Counted from the stretch's first letter, positions 50,587 to 60,244 are shown. The stretch: DNA of 64,000 bases from Angelakisella massiliensis (GCF_900104675.1 NZ_LT629945.1:1726756-1790755); one strand, 5' to 3'. The notes: generated by a model not told the origin, from the letters alone. Numbers and translations are program-made.

Positions 50587-52158
50587 ATGATGTGCAAGCC
50601 CACAAAAGGAATTACGGAACTGGAAGATATTCTCCGGCTGGATGCCGGTGTGACGATAAATGAACTGCTCTGCTCCTCTCTGCTGGCCCGGGAGGCCAGA
50701 GCGGTGGCGGAGGGATTGGCTTTGGACCTGGAAGCAGGTGTTGTGACCGGGGACGAGACGGTGGAAAGTCTGCTGCAAAAGGATGTCCTTTGTTCCTGCT
50801 GCGGACAGGAAAAGGCCTGTTTGAAAGAGGGAGGGAGCCTTTGCCCCGCCGTACAGGGAGAAAACAGCCGCCATTCGGTGATGGGTGGTAAACGGGTGGG
50901 AAATATTTCCTGTATGTCCGCCTGCCCCATCGGAGTGGATATCCCCGGCATCATGCAGCTGATGCGGGAAGGCTCCCTGCTGGAGGCCCGCCGCACCCTG
51001 ATGAAATATCTGCCCATGGCGCAAACCGTCTGCCTTGTCTGCGGCAGATGCGGGGCCAACTGTGTCCGGCGTGGGGAAGGAGCCGGAGTGGCAGCCCATC
51101 AGGTGATTCACTGGCTGGGGGAGACCATCAGCAGCCATCCGGAAATTTTCTTCATTCAGCCCTCGGGGGACAGCGGAAAGTGGATCGCCATGGAGCGGCC
51201 CACCATAGCGGGGCTGTCAGCCGCCTACTACCTGCGGCGGATGGGTAACCATGTGGTCTTTTTCGGCAGCGCCGCCCCGGAAGAACTTCTGGCCCCTTAC
51301 GGTCATCCCGTGGCTGACGCCATGGCGAAGCCTTTGGGGCGGTATCTGGACAATCTGCGGTATATGGGGGTTCTTTTTGAGGACGTGGCCATGGAAGAAG
51401 CGGCCGGAAAGTATTCCTTCCATCAGACCCTTTGCCTGGAACTGCCGGGGGAGAAGAACCTGGACGGTCTGCTGCGGGAAATCGCCCTGGGGGTGGAGGA
51501 GGCCCGAAAGGTGAACCTTTCCTACGGCCTGAAATCCTTCCTGGAACCGGGAAGTGATTTCTGTACCTTTGACCGGTATGGGATCACTCTGCCGCCAGAG
51601 GACTGGACCAATACACCGGAGGACGGCGGCGAGGAGCGGGCATTAAAGGAGGCTTCCCGCTGTCTCAATTGCAGCTGTCAGGGAGTGAGCGCCAGCAGCG
51701 CCGCAGCCGCCCTGCTGATGCTGGAAACCGCCATTCAAACGGACAAGCGGACCATCCGGGCGCAGGATTATTTTGCTCAGATCCAGCCATGGAAGCAGTT
51801 CCAGCAAGGGGAGCGCCTGATCAGTCTGGAAGTGCCCATGAGTGGAGATTTTCTCAGCGGATGTCTGGGTCAGGGGGAGATCACCCTTTGCTATGCCTTC
51901 TTCCTGTCCGGGGGAAGGATTTTGGACCTGCGGCTGATCTTTGGGGGCGTGGCCCCTGTGCCGGTGCGTCTGGCAAAAGGAGAACGGCTGCTCAAACGCA
52001 AGGAGACTGCTGCTTTGGACCCTGCTGGGGAGGCGGCGGAGCTGATGAAGCTTCTGAAACCGGAAATCTCTCTGATGAGCCGGAATGACTGCAAGCTGGA
52101 AGTAATGGAACAGCTGCTGAAAAAGAGCCTTGAGCGGCTGACCGGCGGGGAAGAATAA
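50587..52158 (+). CDS. Degenerate paralogue of the FAD/GltD fusion protein
   Basis: A 523-residue protein that aligns along its length with the preceding gene but is shortened. CLKEGGSLCPAVQGENSRHSV corresponds to CARKGGDQCYAVQGRNQYHSI, and MGGKRVGNISCMSACPIGVD to the FeS start. The first Rossmann motif is lost (ERPTIAGLSAAYYL replaces VGGGPAGLTAAFYL). The second NAD-binding region is missing altogether. The Cys clusters remain. It is likely a structural or electron-transfer subunit, or decaying. The ATG at 50587 follows GGAGG. A terminator follows. Confidence 0.75.
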   Translation: MMCKPTKGITELEDILRLDAGVTINELLCSSLLAREARAVAEGLALDLEAGVVTGDETVESLLQKDVLCSCCGQEKACLKEGGSLCPAVQGENSRHSVMGGKRVGNISCMSACPIGVDIPGIMQLMREGSLLEARRTLMKYLPMAQTVCLVCGRCGANCVRRGEGAGVAAHQVIHWLGETISSHPEIFFIQPSGDSGKWIAMERPTIAGLSAAYYLRRMGNHVVFFGSAAPEELLAPYGHPVADAMAKPLGRYLDNLRYMGVLFEDVAMEEAAGKYSFHQTLCLELPGEKNLDGLLREIALGVEEARKVNLSYGLKSFLEPGSDFCTFDRYGITLPPEDWTNTPEDGGEERALKEASRCLNCSCQGVSASSAAAALLMLETAIQTDKRTIRAQDYFAQIQPWKQFQQGERLISLEVPMSGDFLSGCLGQGEITLCYAFFLSGGRILDLRLIFGGVAPVPVRLAKGERLLKRKETAALDPAGEAAELMKLLKPEISLMSRNDCKLEVMEQLLKKSLERLTGGEE

Positions 52159-52276
52159 CAGCCGGAAACGGGCGGGGAAAACTGTCGGGCAGAAGAATGA
52201 AAGCCTGGGTTTATCCGGGATTTTTGCCCTTATGAAAACTGCTTTCTCTTTGCCCATCCCCTTAAAAGCATGAAAT

Positions 52277-52343
52277 AAAAGGACCGGGATACCGGGAGAC
52301 CTTGATTGAAACCAAGGTTTTCCGGTGTTCCGGTCCTTTTTTG
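52277..52343. terminator. Long bidirectional terminator
   Basis: AAAAGGACCGG pairs with CCGGTCCTTTTTT, and an inner arm extends the stem. It ends the hydroxylase operon and the convergent Gfo/Idh/MocA operon. Confidence 0.85.
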
Positions 52344-52414
52344 CGGCAGTTTTTACTCCCGGCGACAGGGAAAGGGAATTTTTCTTAAAATGGAGACCTG
52401 AGAAAAATCCGTAG

Positions 52415-53422
52415 TTATCCCTCCCGGCTTCCGGTCAGGGAGAGAGCGGCTTCCAACGCGTCCAAAGCGGGCTGTGCGGTGTATTGAGGATCAGTCCGCT
52501 GGACCACCGCCTCCACAAAGGCGTGCATCACGCCGGAGCCATGGGGCCAAAGGCTTTTGGGAATGGAAGGCTGGGTGAAAACGCTGCCGTCAGCATAGCG
52601 GATTTCCAGCGCCGTGTCTGGGTTGGGGTACAGATGGAGCACACCCTTTTGGCAGTAAAGGGTGATGGGGGAGCGCCAACCCTCCTGACAGCACCAGGAC
52701 GCCCCCAGTGTGCCGATGATGCCGGAAGGGGTGCGGAAAAGCCCCAGACAGGTATCCTCCACCTCAATAGGCGCACCCAGAGAGGTCTTTTTATCCAAAG
52801 CCGCCGCCAGATGGGAAACAGGCGTCAGCGGTTCCTCCAACAGCCATGAGATGGCATGGGCGCCGTGGACCGCCAGATCCAGACTGGCGCCCCCTCCCGC
52901 TTTTTCTTTCTGAAAGAACCAAAGCTTTTCCGGAAAAGGCTGATCCTGGCCCTCCGGCCCCTCACAGGCGATAAGCCCCTGGAAGAACAGCACCCGTCCC
53001 AGACTGCCATCGGTCAGATACTTTTTGGCGAGGGAAAAGGCCGGTTCCAGCACCAGATTGTGAGCAATCATCAGCACCTGCCCGGTCTCCTTGGCGGTAC
53101 GCAGCATTTCCCGCCCTTCCTCCATGGAAATAGCCATGGGCTTTTCGCACAGCACATCCTTTCCCGCTTTCATGGCGGCGATGCTTTGGGAAGCGTGAAA
53201 GGTGTTGGGGGAGGTGATGACCACAGCGTCCACCGCAGGATCCTGGAGCATATGGTCAAAAGAAGAGTAAGAGACAGCCGTGGGGGGCAATTCATCCCCG
53301 CACTTCAGGGGGCTTGGAACATAGTATCCCTGAAAAGCGGCATCCTTTTCTGCCAGCAGTTCCGGCAGATGGCGGCCACGGGCGATGGAACCCATGCCGC
53401 AGAAGGCAATACGAATCATCAC
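52415..53422 (-). CDS. Gfo/Idh/MocA-family dehydrogenase
   Basis: A 335-residue NAD(P)-dependent oxidoreductase of sugars or inositols. The Rossmann start is IAFCGMGSIARGRHL, followed by VVITSPNTFHASQSI and the catalytic-site motif LCEKPMA. Two residues around VHGAHAISWLLEE fit the family dimer interface. It overlaps the response regulator by 4 bp, so it is made with the two-component system. A substrate-linked role with the sugar transporter opposite is likely. Confidence 0.88.
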   Translation of the reverse strand: MMIRIAFCGMGSIARGRHLPELLAEKDAAFQGYYVPSPLKCGDELPPTAVSYSSFDHMLQDPAVDAVVITSPNTFHASQSIAAMKAGKDVLCEKPMAISMEEGREMLRTAKETGQVLMIAHNLVLEPAFSLAKKYLTDGSLGRVLFFQGLIACEGPEGQDQPFPEKLWFFQKEKAGGGASLDLAVHGAHAISWLLEEPLTPVSHLAAALDKKTSLGAPIEVEDTCLGLFRTPSGIIGTLGASWCCQEGWRSPITLYCQKGVLHLYPNPDTALEIRYADGSVFTQPSIPKSLWPHGSGVMHAFVEAVVQRTDPQYTAQPALDALEAALSLTGSREG

Positions 53423-54957
53423 ACATCCTCCTTTGAGGGATCGGCATTGGGGGCGGCGGAACGGAACTCCGATGGAGCCAGGCCGGTGGTGTTGCGGAAA
53501 ATCCGGGAGAAATAATGGGGATCGTCATATCCCACCAGCTGTGCCACCTCATGCAGCGGGATATCCGGTTGGGAGCGGATCAGTTCCTTGGCCCGTTCCA
53601 CCCGGATGTTCAGCAGATATTTCATCGGCGTCATGCCGTACTGCTTTTTGAACAATGTGCTCAGATAGGTGGGGGAGATGCCGAAGGAGCAGGCGAGATT
53701 TTGCAGCTCCACCGGTTCCCGGTAGTGTTCCAGCAGATAGCGGGAGATTTGCTGGACGGCCTGATCCACCGAGGAGCTGGCAGGGGCCAGACAGTCGCAG
53801 GAAATGAGGAAGTGCCGCAGCCGGCGCACAAATTCTTCCCGCAGGGCTTCCGGCGGACAGGACAGCAGCAGTTCCCGCAGCATCAGGTCCAAATTTTGAA
53901 TCCTGTCATCAGACAAGCCGAACAGATAGGTTTTCAGTGACAGCAGCACCGAATCCATCAGTCCGCAGGCGGCTTGCTGTGTGCAGTTCTGGGGAAGCTG
54001 CTGATGCATAATGGCAGAAAGAGTTCTGGAAAAACGGGATACATCCCCCTGGTCCAAAGCGTCAAAAAGATTCTTTTCATCCCCTTTGGTAAGCACTGGG
54101 GAGGAGAGCCGGGACAAGGGCAGGGAAGCATCCAGAAATTGTCCCCGCTGTGGGATCACGGCGGCTTCCATCCACCGGCGGCAGCTGTTGACCGCTTCTC
54201 CCAAGTGTGTGGAAGGTGCGCACAAATATCCTGCAATTGTCACTTGCTGGCGCAGCGCATTTTCTCCCAGCAGTTGAGCGGCATTTTCCGGAATGAAGGG
54301 ATTCTCTCCGGCGAAGGCCAACACATATAGCATCTGGTTAGGGGCTCCGCAGCCCAAACACCAATGATCGTCAGCTTGGGTTGTTATCGCGCCGGGCAGA
54401 AGACAGCGTTCCTTTTCTATGGAATGTATCAGCTGATAAGGAAAAGAAGAATTGTAGAAAAAGCCCTGATTGAACAGAAAAACATGATAGTACTTCAGTT
54501 CCTCCGGCAGCGGGCAGGAAGAAGTATGGTGGGCGATACATTCTTTCAAATACCGTTCCACTGCCTGATGAGAGGACTGAATCAGAGAGAGGATCATTTT
54601 GCACAGCACAGCTTTCAGATCCTCGGGATTCAAAGGCTTGAGCAGATAGTCGGTCAACTGATATTGAAGGGCCTTGCGCACATAGTCAAAATCCTGATAC
54701 CCGCTGAGCATGGCTATGCGGATCTGGGGATATTGCAGGCGCACCTTTTCCACCAGCGCAAAACCATCCATCACCGGCATACGAACATCGGAAAGAATGA
54801 TGTGGGGGTTCGTTTTTTCAATCAGTTCCAAAGCTTCCACACCGTTGGCAGCTTTTCCCACCACAGCGATGTTTTTGATTCCGCTTTGTTGGATACACCG
54901 CTCAATGCGGCGCATGGACGGAGGCTCATCCTCCACAATGATAATCCGATAGATCAT
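53419..54957 (-). CDS. YesN-type response regulator with AraC HTH
   Basis: A 512-residue protein. The receiver domain is residues 1-125, with IILSDVRMPVMDGFALV holding the phospho-Asp near 55. The middle region is unassigned, with cysteine and tryptophan. The C-terminal AraC double HTH spans about 405-505 (ACSFGISPTYLSTLFKKQYG, VAQLVGYDDPHYFSRIFRN). It overlaps the kinase gene by 4 bp. In known YesMN systems it activates a divergent sugar ABC transporter. Confidence 0.9.
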   Translation of the reverse strand: MIYRIIIVEDEPPSMRRIERCIQQSGIKNIAVVGKAANGVEALELIEKTNPHIILSDVRMPVMDGFALVEKVRLQYPQIRIAMLSGYQDFDYVRKALQYQLTDYLLKPLNPEDLKAVLCKMILSLIQSSHQAVERYLKECIAHHTSSCPLPEELKYYHVFLFNQGFFYNSSFPYQLIHSIEKERCLLPGAITTQADDHWCLGCGAPNQMLYVLAFAGENPFIPENAAQLLGENALRQQVTIAGYLCAPSTHLGEAVNSCRRWMEAAVIPQRGQFLDASLPLSRLSSPVLTKGDEKNLFDALDQGDVSRFSRTLSAIMHQQLPQNCTQQAACGLMDSVLLSLKTYLFGLSDDRIQNLDLMLRELLLSCPPEALREEFVRRLRHFLISCDCLAPASSSVDQAVQQISRYLLEHYREPVELQNLACSFGISPTYLSTLFKKQYGMTPMKYLLNIRVERAKELIRSQPDIPLHEVAQLVGYDDPHYFSRIFRNTTGLAPSEFRSAAPNADPSKEDV

Positions 54958-56774
54958 AACACTTCCTCCTGAGGTGCGGGATTGCTTTCCGCCGGCAAAA
55001 TGATTGTCACAACAGACCCCCGGGGCAGGCGGTTTGCAAGCTCCATGCGGATTCTGCCCCTGTATCTCAAGTATAAACGGGAATAGGTGTTGAGCAGGCC
55101 GACATTATCAGGACGTGATTCTTTCAATTGAGCCAGCATCTGCCCATCTGCTGAAAAGGTGGAAATACGCCGGCGCAGCTGTTCCAGTATTTGCGGGGAG
55201 AAACCGCAGCCGTTGTCCATGACCCGTATGGTGATCCACTGGCTGGCGATACTGATTTCCACGAGAATTTCCCAGGGAGGACAGACAGCGCACAGCCCAT
55301 GTTTGTAGCAATTTTCCACCAACGGCTGCAAAATCAGCCTTGGCACCATAACAGAAGCGGGATTTCCCGAGACCTCAATGGAAAAGGAGAGATTGCTTTC
55401 ATACCGGGTCTGCATCAGTACCAGATATTTTTGTGTATGGTCTATTTCCTGTTCCAGAGTGACCAGGGGATTGTCGTAATCCACCACATACCGCAGCATA
55501 TCCACCAGATAGCGGCAGCTTTGCTCGATTTCCGGCTGTTCCTTTTCATCAGCCAGGGCGGCAATGGTGTTGAGGGTATTGTACAGAAAATGGGGATTCA
55601 TCTGTGACTGCAGGGCAAGAAGTCTGGCCTTTGTTTCTTCTTCCTGCATTTGGGTACGCTGCTGAATGGACAGGTCGATTCTGGCCAGCATTCCCTCAAA
55701 GGCCTGCTGCAGCAGTTGGATTTCATCATCATTATTTTCCAGTTCCAGGGACAGATCCAGCCGGTCCGCGTCAGTAGCCTCGATGGATTGCCGCAGTTTG
55801 CGCAAAGGTGTGGTCAGGTTTTGGGAAATGATGGTCACCGCTGTCAGGGACAGCACCAAAATTACGACCAGCGCGTAAAGGATGAACTGGAACAGCAGGG
55901 CGGTACTGTGATAAATTTCTTCCTGGGGCCACAGAACAGTGGTTTTCCATCCGCTGTATTCTGATGTTGTGGAGGAGTAAAAATAGGTGGTGCCGCCAAG
56001 AAACAGATTACCCTGAGGCTGGCTGAGAGATTGGACCTTTTCAATCACAGCCTGGACCTCCTCACTTTCCAGCGGATAGATGACAGCCCCTTTTTCATCT
56101 GTAACGACAGTATATCTGGCGTCTCCCACAGGAGCACAGATATCCTCAATATTGGAAAAATTCTGCTGCACTTCCAATGTTCCCAGGTATTGTCCTGTAC
56201 TGGTCATCACTGCCCGGGCCACGGAAAAAACCAGATCCTCCTGCCTGGACCACTCATTTTGGCGGGGAGGAAGGATGACCCTGGCTCCAGCCTGCTGCCG
56301 TACCGGTTCCTGCCAGGGGATGTTCTCTAAAACCTCTCCGATCCGCGGCTGATCCAGGCCATCGATGCTCCAACCGAAGAAATAGCCTTTTTCAGGCTGA
56401 AAGACGGATACCATGGGGGAAATAAATACGGGTGTGTTCAGTGTGAAGATCAGCCTGTCCACCAGGTTTTGAAATTCATATTCCTCCAGTGAAAGTGAAG
56501 AGTGGTGAGCGGGGCGGTTGTTCAGAGAGGTGAGAGCGTCCGTAAAATCCTTGTTTCCCAGCATGCCCAGAGCAATACGGTCCAGATTGGCAATTTCACT
56601 GTCAAGCTGGTTGCTGACGCTGTTTGCCACCTCCACAATGTTCTCCTTCATGCTGCCCCGAACCGACTGCTGCACATAGAAGTAAAAAAACAGGGTAATG
56701 ACAAAAAAGGAAACCAATATAATGGCGGCGTAGGAGAAAATCAGTTTTGTGCGGAGATTATTTTTCCTGAGCAT
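54954..56774 (-). CDS. YesM-type sensor histidine kinase
   Basis: A 606-residue membrane kinase. The first membrane segment is about residues 13-33, the extracytoplasmic sensor 35-285, the second segment near 286-310. It is followed by HAMP, His_kinase (MNPHFLYNTLNTIAALADEK, phospho-His in HFLYN) and a HATPase with NGCGF. The start at 56774 is 5 bp after GGAAGGTG; an upstream in-frame ATG is weaker. It should sense an extracellular sugar and activate YesN. Confidence 0.9.
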   Translation of the reverse strand: MLRKNNLRTKLIFSYAAIILVSFFVITLFFYFYVQQSVRGSMKENIVEVANSVSNQLDSEIANLDRIALGMLGNKDFTDALTSLNNRPAHHSSLSLEEYEFQNLVDRLIFTLNTPVFISPMVSVFQPEKGYFFGWSIDGLDQPRIGEVLENIPWQEPVRQQAGARVILPPRQNEWSRQEDLVFSVARAVMTSTGQYLGTLEVQQNFSNIEDICAPVGDARYTVVTDEKGAVIYPLESEEVQAVIEKVQSLSQPQGNLFLGGTTYFYSSTTSEYSGWKTTVLWPQEEIYHSTALLFQFILYALVVILVLSLTAVTIISQNLTTPLRKLRQSIEATDADRLDLSLELENNDDEIQLLQQAFEGMLARIDLSIQQRTQMQEEETKARLLALQSQMNPHFLYNTLNTIAALADEKEQPEIEQSCRYLVDMLRYVVDYDNPLVTLEQEIDHTQKYLVLMQTRYESNLSFSIEVSGNPASVMVPRLILQPLVENCYKHGLCAVCPPWEILVEISIASQWITIRVMDNGCGFSPQILEQLRRRISTFSADGQMLAQLKESRPDNVGLLNTYSRLYLRYRGRIRMELANRLPRGSVVTIILPAESNPAPQEEVL

Positions 56775-56952
56775 GGCTTCACCTTCCGGAGACAAAAAAG
56801 ATAGTAATATTATAACATTTACGGGAGACGGATGAAATAGAAAGATAAAAAATAGAAAAAATAGCAGCGATTATCACAAAAAATAAAATAGCCAGATATT
56901 TATTATGTACAACATTCTAAAAATATCTACTTTTTTTCGAAAAACAGTCCAT

Positions 56953-56980
56953 TTGCTTCTGAGAAAGCTTCCTTTATAAT
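56953..56980 (+). promoter_or_regulatory. Promoter of the sugar-binding protein gene
   Basis: TTGCTT (56953-56958), a 16-bp spacer and TATAAT (56975-56980), 53 bp before the ATG. The weak -35 agrees with activator (YesN) dependence. Confidence 0.5.
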
Positions 56981-57033
56981 GATGCCATTGGGAAAAGCCC
57001 CAATAGACTGGAAAGGAGAAGAGGTTATTGCTT

Positions 57034-58347
57034 ATGAAACGGAACATGAAGAGGCTTCTTGCGCTGACACTATCTATGATGCTGATGATTCTTTCCGCTT
57101 CCTGCGGGGCGTCTGACGCCCAGAGCGGACAGAGCGGCAGCGACAGCTCCGCGGAGGAGGCGAAGAAAGACGTATCCATTTCCATTATGATCAACCAGAC
57201 CTGGAACAAGCCTTCCATGGAAGCTCTGGCGGAGGAGTATGAGGCTCAGAACCCTGGCGTGACCATCGATTATCAGGTCATCCCTGACAACGAGTTCAGT
57301 CAGCTGCTTAAATCCAAGATCGCCTCCAAGGAAGTGCCCGAGATTGTGATGGACAACTATCAGTCCCTGGCCAAATCCGTCAGCATGGCGGATACCTTTG
57401 TGGACATGAAGGATCGTGAGTGGTATCCCAAGCTCATCAACAAGGATCAGATCCTCATTGACGGCGGCGCTTATGTTCTGCCCATCAACGGTTCCGGCGA
57501 TCCCTTCGGTATGATCTATAACACCGATGTTTACGAGCAATACGGCATTGAGATCCCCACCACCTATGAGGAATTCCTTGCCGCCTGCGAAACACTTAAA
57601 TCCAACGGTGTCACCCCCATTGTACTTACTGGTAAGGATGACTGGACCATCGGTATGTGGACTGTTACCATGTTCCCCAACGTCATGTACGGTGTGGAGA
57701 ATGGATGGGATGACCTGAACACCGGCAAGATGAAATTCTCTGAGGTACAGGGCTTCAAGGATGCTCTGGATGTCCTCAATGAGCTGGTTGCCAAGGGCTA
57801 TGTCAATGATGACTTCCTGGCCTGCACCTACGATATGGGTCAGCAGATGATTTCCGAGGGACAGGCTGCCATGACCCTCCAGGGTTCCTGGTTTATCAAT
57901 GAGTGCACCAGCAAATATCCCGACGCTAAATTCAGCATGTATCCCTTCCCCTTCAAAGAAGATCCTAAATTCGCCTCCGGTCAGTATTCCGGTTTCCATG
58001 TATTCAAGGATTCCAAGAATGTGGAAGAGGCCCTGAAGTTCATCGACTTTGTGGCTCAGCCTGAGAACATGACCAAGATCTGTGCGGACTGGAACTATAT
58101 TCCTCCCTTTACCGAGTGCACCAACGAGCTGCCCTACTGGATCGAGGAATATATGACCAACTACATGGAAAAGGGCGAGATGCCTATTGAAGAGATGGCC
58201 ATCACCTGTGCGGTGGAATGCGGCTATCTGACCACCCTGACCATTGATATGCTCGCTGGCGGGCAGACATCGGAGGAAGTGCTGCAGAACTGGGATGCGA
58301 AATTCGCAGAGCTGGCAACCTCCCGTAAACTTCCCGGTTGGGAATAA
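57034..58347 (+). CDS. Sugar-binding lipoprotein of an ABC transporter
   Basis: A 437-residue family-1 extracellular solute-binding protein. The signal peptide ends in a lipobox (LSASCG, lipid-anchored Cys near residue 25). It has MINQTWNKPSMEALAEEYEA and a late NYIPPFTECTNELPY segment. The ATG at 57034 is chosen, with AAAGGAGAAGAGG upstream; TTG at 57028 is possible. It binds an oligosaccharide or sugar for uptake. The permease genes expected next are not here, since mobile DNA follows at once. Confidence 0.9.
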   Translation: MKRNMKRLLALTLSMMLMILSASCGASDAQSGQSGSDSSAEEAKKDVSISIMINQTWNKPSMEALAEEYEAQNPGVTIDYQVIPDNEFSQLLKSKIASKEVPEIVMDNYQSLAKSVSMADTFVDMKDREWYPKLINKDQILIDGGAYVLPINGSGDPFGMIYNTDVYEQYGIEIPTTYEEFLAACETLKSNGVTPIVLTGKDDWTIGMWTVTMFPNVMYGVENGWDDLNTGKMKFSEVQGFKDALDVLNELVAKGYVNDDFLACTYDMGQQMISEGQAAMTLQGSWFINECTSKYPDAKFSMYPFPFKEDPKFASGQYSGFHVFKDSKNVEEALKFIDFVAQPENMTKICADWNYIPPFTECTNELPYWIEEYMTNYMEKGEMPIEEMAITCAVECGYLTTLTIDMLAGGQTSEEVLQNWDAKFAELATSRKLPGWE

Positions 58348-58372
58348 ACAGCGATTGGCCATGGGATTTTCG

Positions 58373-58402
58373 GGACGCCCGGCACCGTTGTCGGGCGTCC
58401 TT
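58373..58402 (+). terminator. Terminator after the sugar-binding protein
   Basis: GGACGCCCG pairs with CGGGCGTCC, followed by TTGTTGTG. Such terminators often lie between a binding-protein gene and its permease genes and make the binding protein in excess. Confidence 0.8.
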
Positions 58403-58417
58403 GTTGTGTAAAGAAAA

Positions 58418-58585
58418 CCACGCGATAGTCGCGTGGTTCAAAAGAGCTTAAGCGGTGAAAAAGATAAAAAAACTCCTAATGTGTTAAAGTAAAAACGTGA
58501 CCTGCCAGTTACGCTGAAAAACACATTAGGAGGACATTAAAATGCCAGAGCAAAATAACGTCACAAACAGTCTAGCACATACGAA
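58418..58585 (+). mobile_element. IS200-type insertion sequence, left part only
   Basis: A subterminal hairpin (CCACGCG 58418-58424, CGCGTGG 58430-58436), an AT-rich leader and an AGGAGGACATTAAA ribosome site before tnpA match the left end of IS200/IS605-type elements. The rest of the element has been split off by the serine-recombinase element inserted at about 58586. Confidence 0.75.
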
Positions 58586-58616
58586 AGTACAGTTTACAAG
58601 GGACTACACAGGGTAA
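58542..58616 (+). pseudogene. tnpA: IS200 tnpA, 5-prime fragment
   Basis: The frame starts MPEQNNVTNSLAHTK, the opening of IS200-type Y1 transposases, where SLAHTKW is followed by CKYHIVF. The Trp and the rest are missing. The next codons (VQFTRDYTG then stop) come from the adjoining element. The junction is after codon 15, near 58586. The remaining tnpA part should lie at the far right end of the inserted element, outside this window. Confidence 0.75.
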
Positions 58617-58618
58617 CG

Positions 58619-58648
58619 GTCTGACGGGAGGATTACCGCCCGTCAGAT
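58619..58648. terminator. Hairpin at the serine-recombinase 3-prime end
   Basis: TCTGACGGG and CCCGTCAGA form a 9-bp stem around AGGATTACCG, with TTTT on the plus side. It overlaps the recombinase stop codon. Confidence 0.6.
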
Positions 58649-60154
58649 TTTCCATGTAATGTTCAAGCTGTCGCTTGTGGCGGCAACGGTGGTAATCATC
58701 AAATCCACCACCCGCCGCTTGTCGTCAAAGGATACATCGTCCCATGTGTCGAGGTAGCCGGAAATCTGGTTGACCTGTCCCGGGCTGATGGTTTCCACCG
58801 TCAGCTCGGCTATCTGCTTCACAAGTTCCTGCTTGCGCCCGTCCAGTTCCGCTATCTTCACATTCACATAGGAGAGCAGGACATTGTTCGCGCCCGTCAG
58901 ACTGTCCACCAGCTTTTCAATCTCGCTGTCCACATGGAGAAGCTCTACTTGCAGGGCGGCGATTTTGGGATTGGCCTTTGCCGCTTTCTTCCTGCCCGTC
59001 AGCGTCTTGTGCTTTTCCAGCTTCTTCACCATCTGCTGGTAAACCACCGCTTCCAGTTCGGAAGTGATGATTTTCCCACAGCCCGGACAGCTTTTATTGT
59101 CCAGCCGTTTCGTACAGCGGAGATATTGCCTGCCGGACGGATTGAAGATACTCATAAGCGCATATCCGCAGTTCCCGCACTTGATTTTCCCCGCCAGCCA
59201 TGTGTGGGTGGCTTTTCGGGCGGACTGGATTTTCATGTTGTTCATCAGCTTCTTGCGGCAAGCCAGCCATATATCCGCCGGAACAATGCCCTCATGGGGA
59301 GCCAGCACCAGCATTTGGTCTTTCAAGTCGTTTTTCTTGCTGGGCTTCACATCCCGCCCCTGATACAGATAACAGCCGTTTGTCCCCGTAAAGTCGGCGG
59401 CGTCATTGACGATAACCGTACCCTGGCTTTTGAAAAATTCGTACACATCCAAGTCCGCCTGCACATAGACGGGATTGCGTAACATCTGCGCCAGTGTGGG
59501 GCGTATCAGTTCCTTGCCGTAGAACAAAATCCCCTGTTCGGCAAAGTACCGGGTAATGTCCCCGTAAGAGGTTGTGGGCTGGGCGTACATCTCAAATATC
59601 AGCCGGATATTGGCCGCTTCGTCCGGGTTTACCACCAGCTTCTTTGTGTTGATACCGTCCATTTTGATAGGCTCGGTGTGGAAGCCGTAAGGGGCTTTCC
59701 CGCCCATCTTGAAGCCCCGCTGACTGCGGGAGTAGTAAGCGTCTGTCACCCGCTTCTGTATCGTTTCCCGTTCAAGCTGGGCGAACACGATACAGATATT
59801 CAGCATAGCCCGCCCCATCGGGGTGGAGGTATCAAACTTCTCCGTAGAGGACACAAACTCCACATCGTACTGCTGGAACAGTTCCATCATGTTGGCAAAG
59901 TCCAGAATGGAACGGCTGATACGGTCAAGTTTGTAAACAATGACCTTTGCAATCAAGCCCCGCTTAATATCCCGCACCAGTTCCTGAAACTTCGGGCGGT
60001 CTGTGTTCTTGCCGCTGTACCCTTTGTCTGTGTATTCCTTACAGTTCCCGCCTTTCAATTCGTATTTGCAAAACTCAATCTGGCTTTCAATGGAAATGCT
60101 GTCCTTTTTGTCTACCGATTGCCTTGCATAGATCGCGTCTATCCTGTTATTCAT
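58643..60154 (-). CDS. Large serine recombinase
   Basis: A 503-residue site-specific recombinase of the TnpX/TndX kind, which cuts out and inserts its element. Residues 1-150 are the resolvase domain: YARQSVDKKDS with the catalytic Ser, RPKFQELVRDI, YKLDRISRS. A recombinase domain follows, then a zinc beta-ribbon (CGNCGY, CTKRLDNKSCPGC) and a coiled coil. The start at 60154 has AAAGGAGCGAC. It lies at the left end of the mobilizable element, the usual place. Confidence 0.92.
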   Translation of the reverse strand: MNNRIDAIYARQSVDKKDSISIESQIEFCKYELKGGNCKEYTDKGYSGKNTDRPKFQELVRDIKRGLIAKVIVYKLDRISRSILDFANMMELFQQYDVEFVSSTEKFDTSTPMGRAMLNICIVFAQLERETIQKRVTDAYYSRSQRGFKMGGKAPYGFHTEPIKMDGINTKKLVVNPDEAANIRLIFEMYAQPTTSYGDITRYFAEQGILFYGKELIRPTLAQMLRNPVYVQADLDVYEFFKSQGTVIVNDAADFTGTNGCYLYQGRDVKPSKKNDLKDQMLVLAPHEGIVPADIWLACRKKLMNNMKIQSARKATHTWLAGKIKCGNCGYALMSIFNPSGRQYLRCTKRLDNKSCPGCGKIITSELEAVVYQQMVKKLEKHKTLTGRKKAAKANPKIAALQVELLHVDSEIEKLVDSLTGANNVLLSYVNVKIAELDGRKQELVKQIAELTVETISPGQVNQISGYLDTWDDVSFDDKRRVVDLMITTVAATSDSLNITWKI

Positions 60155-60244
60155 TTTGTCGCTCCTTTTCTTAAAAAGAAACGGAGCTGCTGACAGTTCT
60201 ATTATACCGCCAGCAGCCCCGCAAATCAACGATGGCTTCGGGAT

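Noticed and set aside
47725-51138. Very long minus-strand frame opposite the hydroxylase genes
   Set aside because: It is the antisense shadow of high-GC genes with third-position bias; the plus-strand products have clear catalytic motifs.
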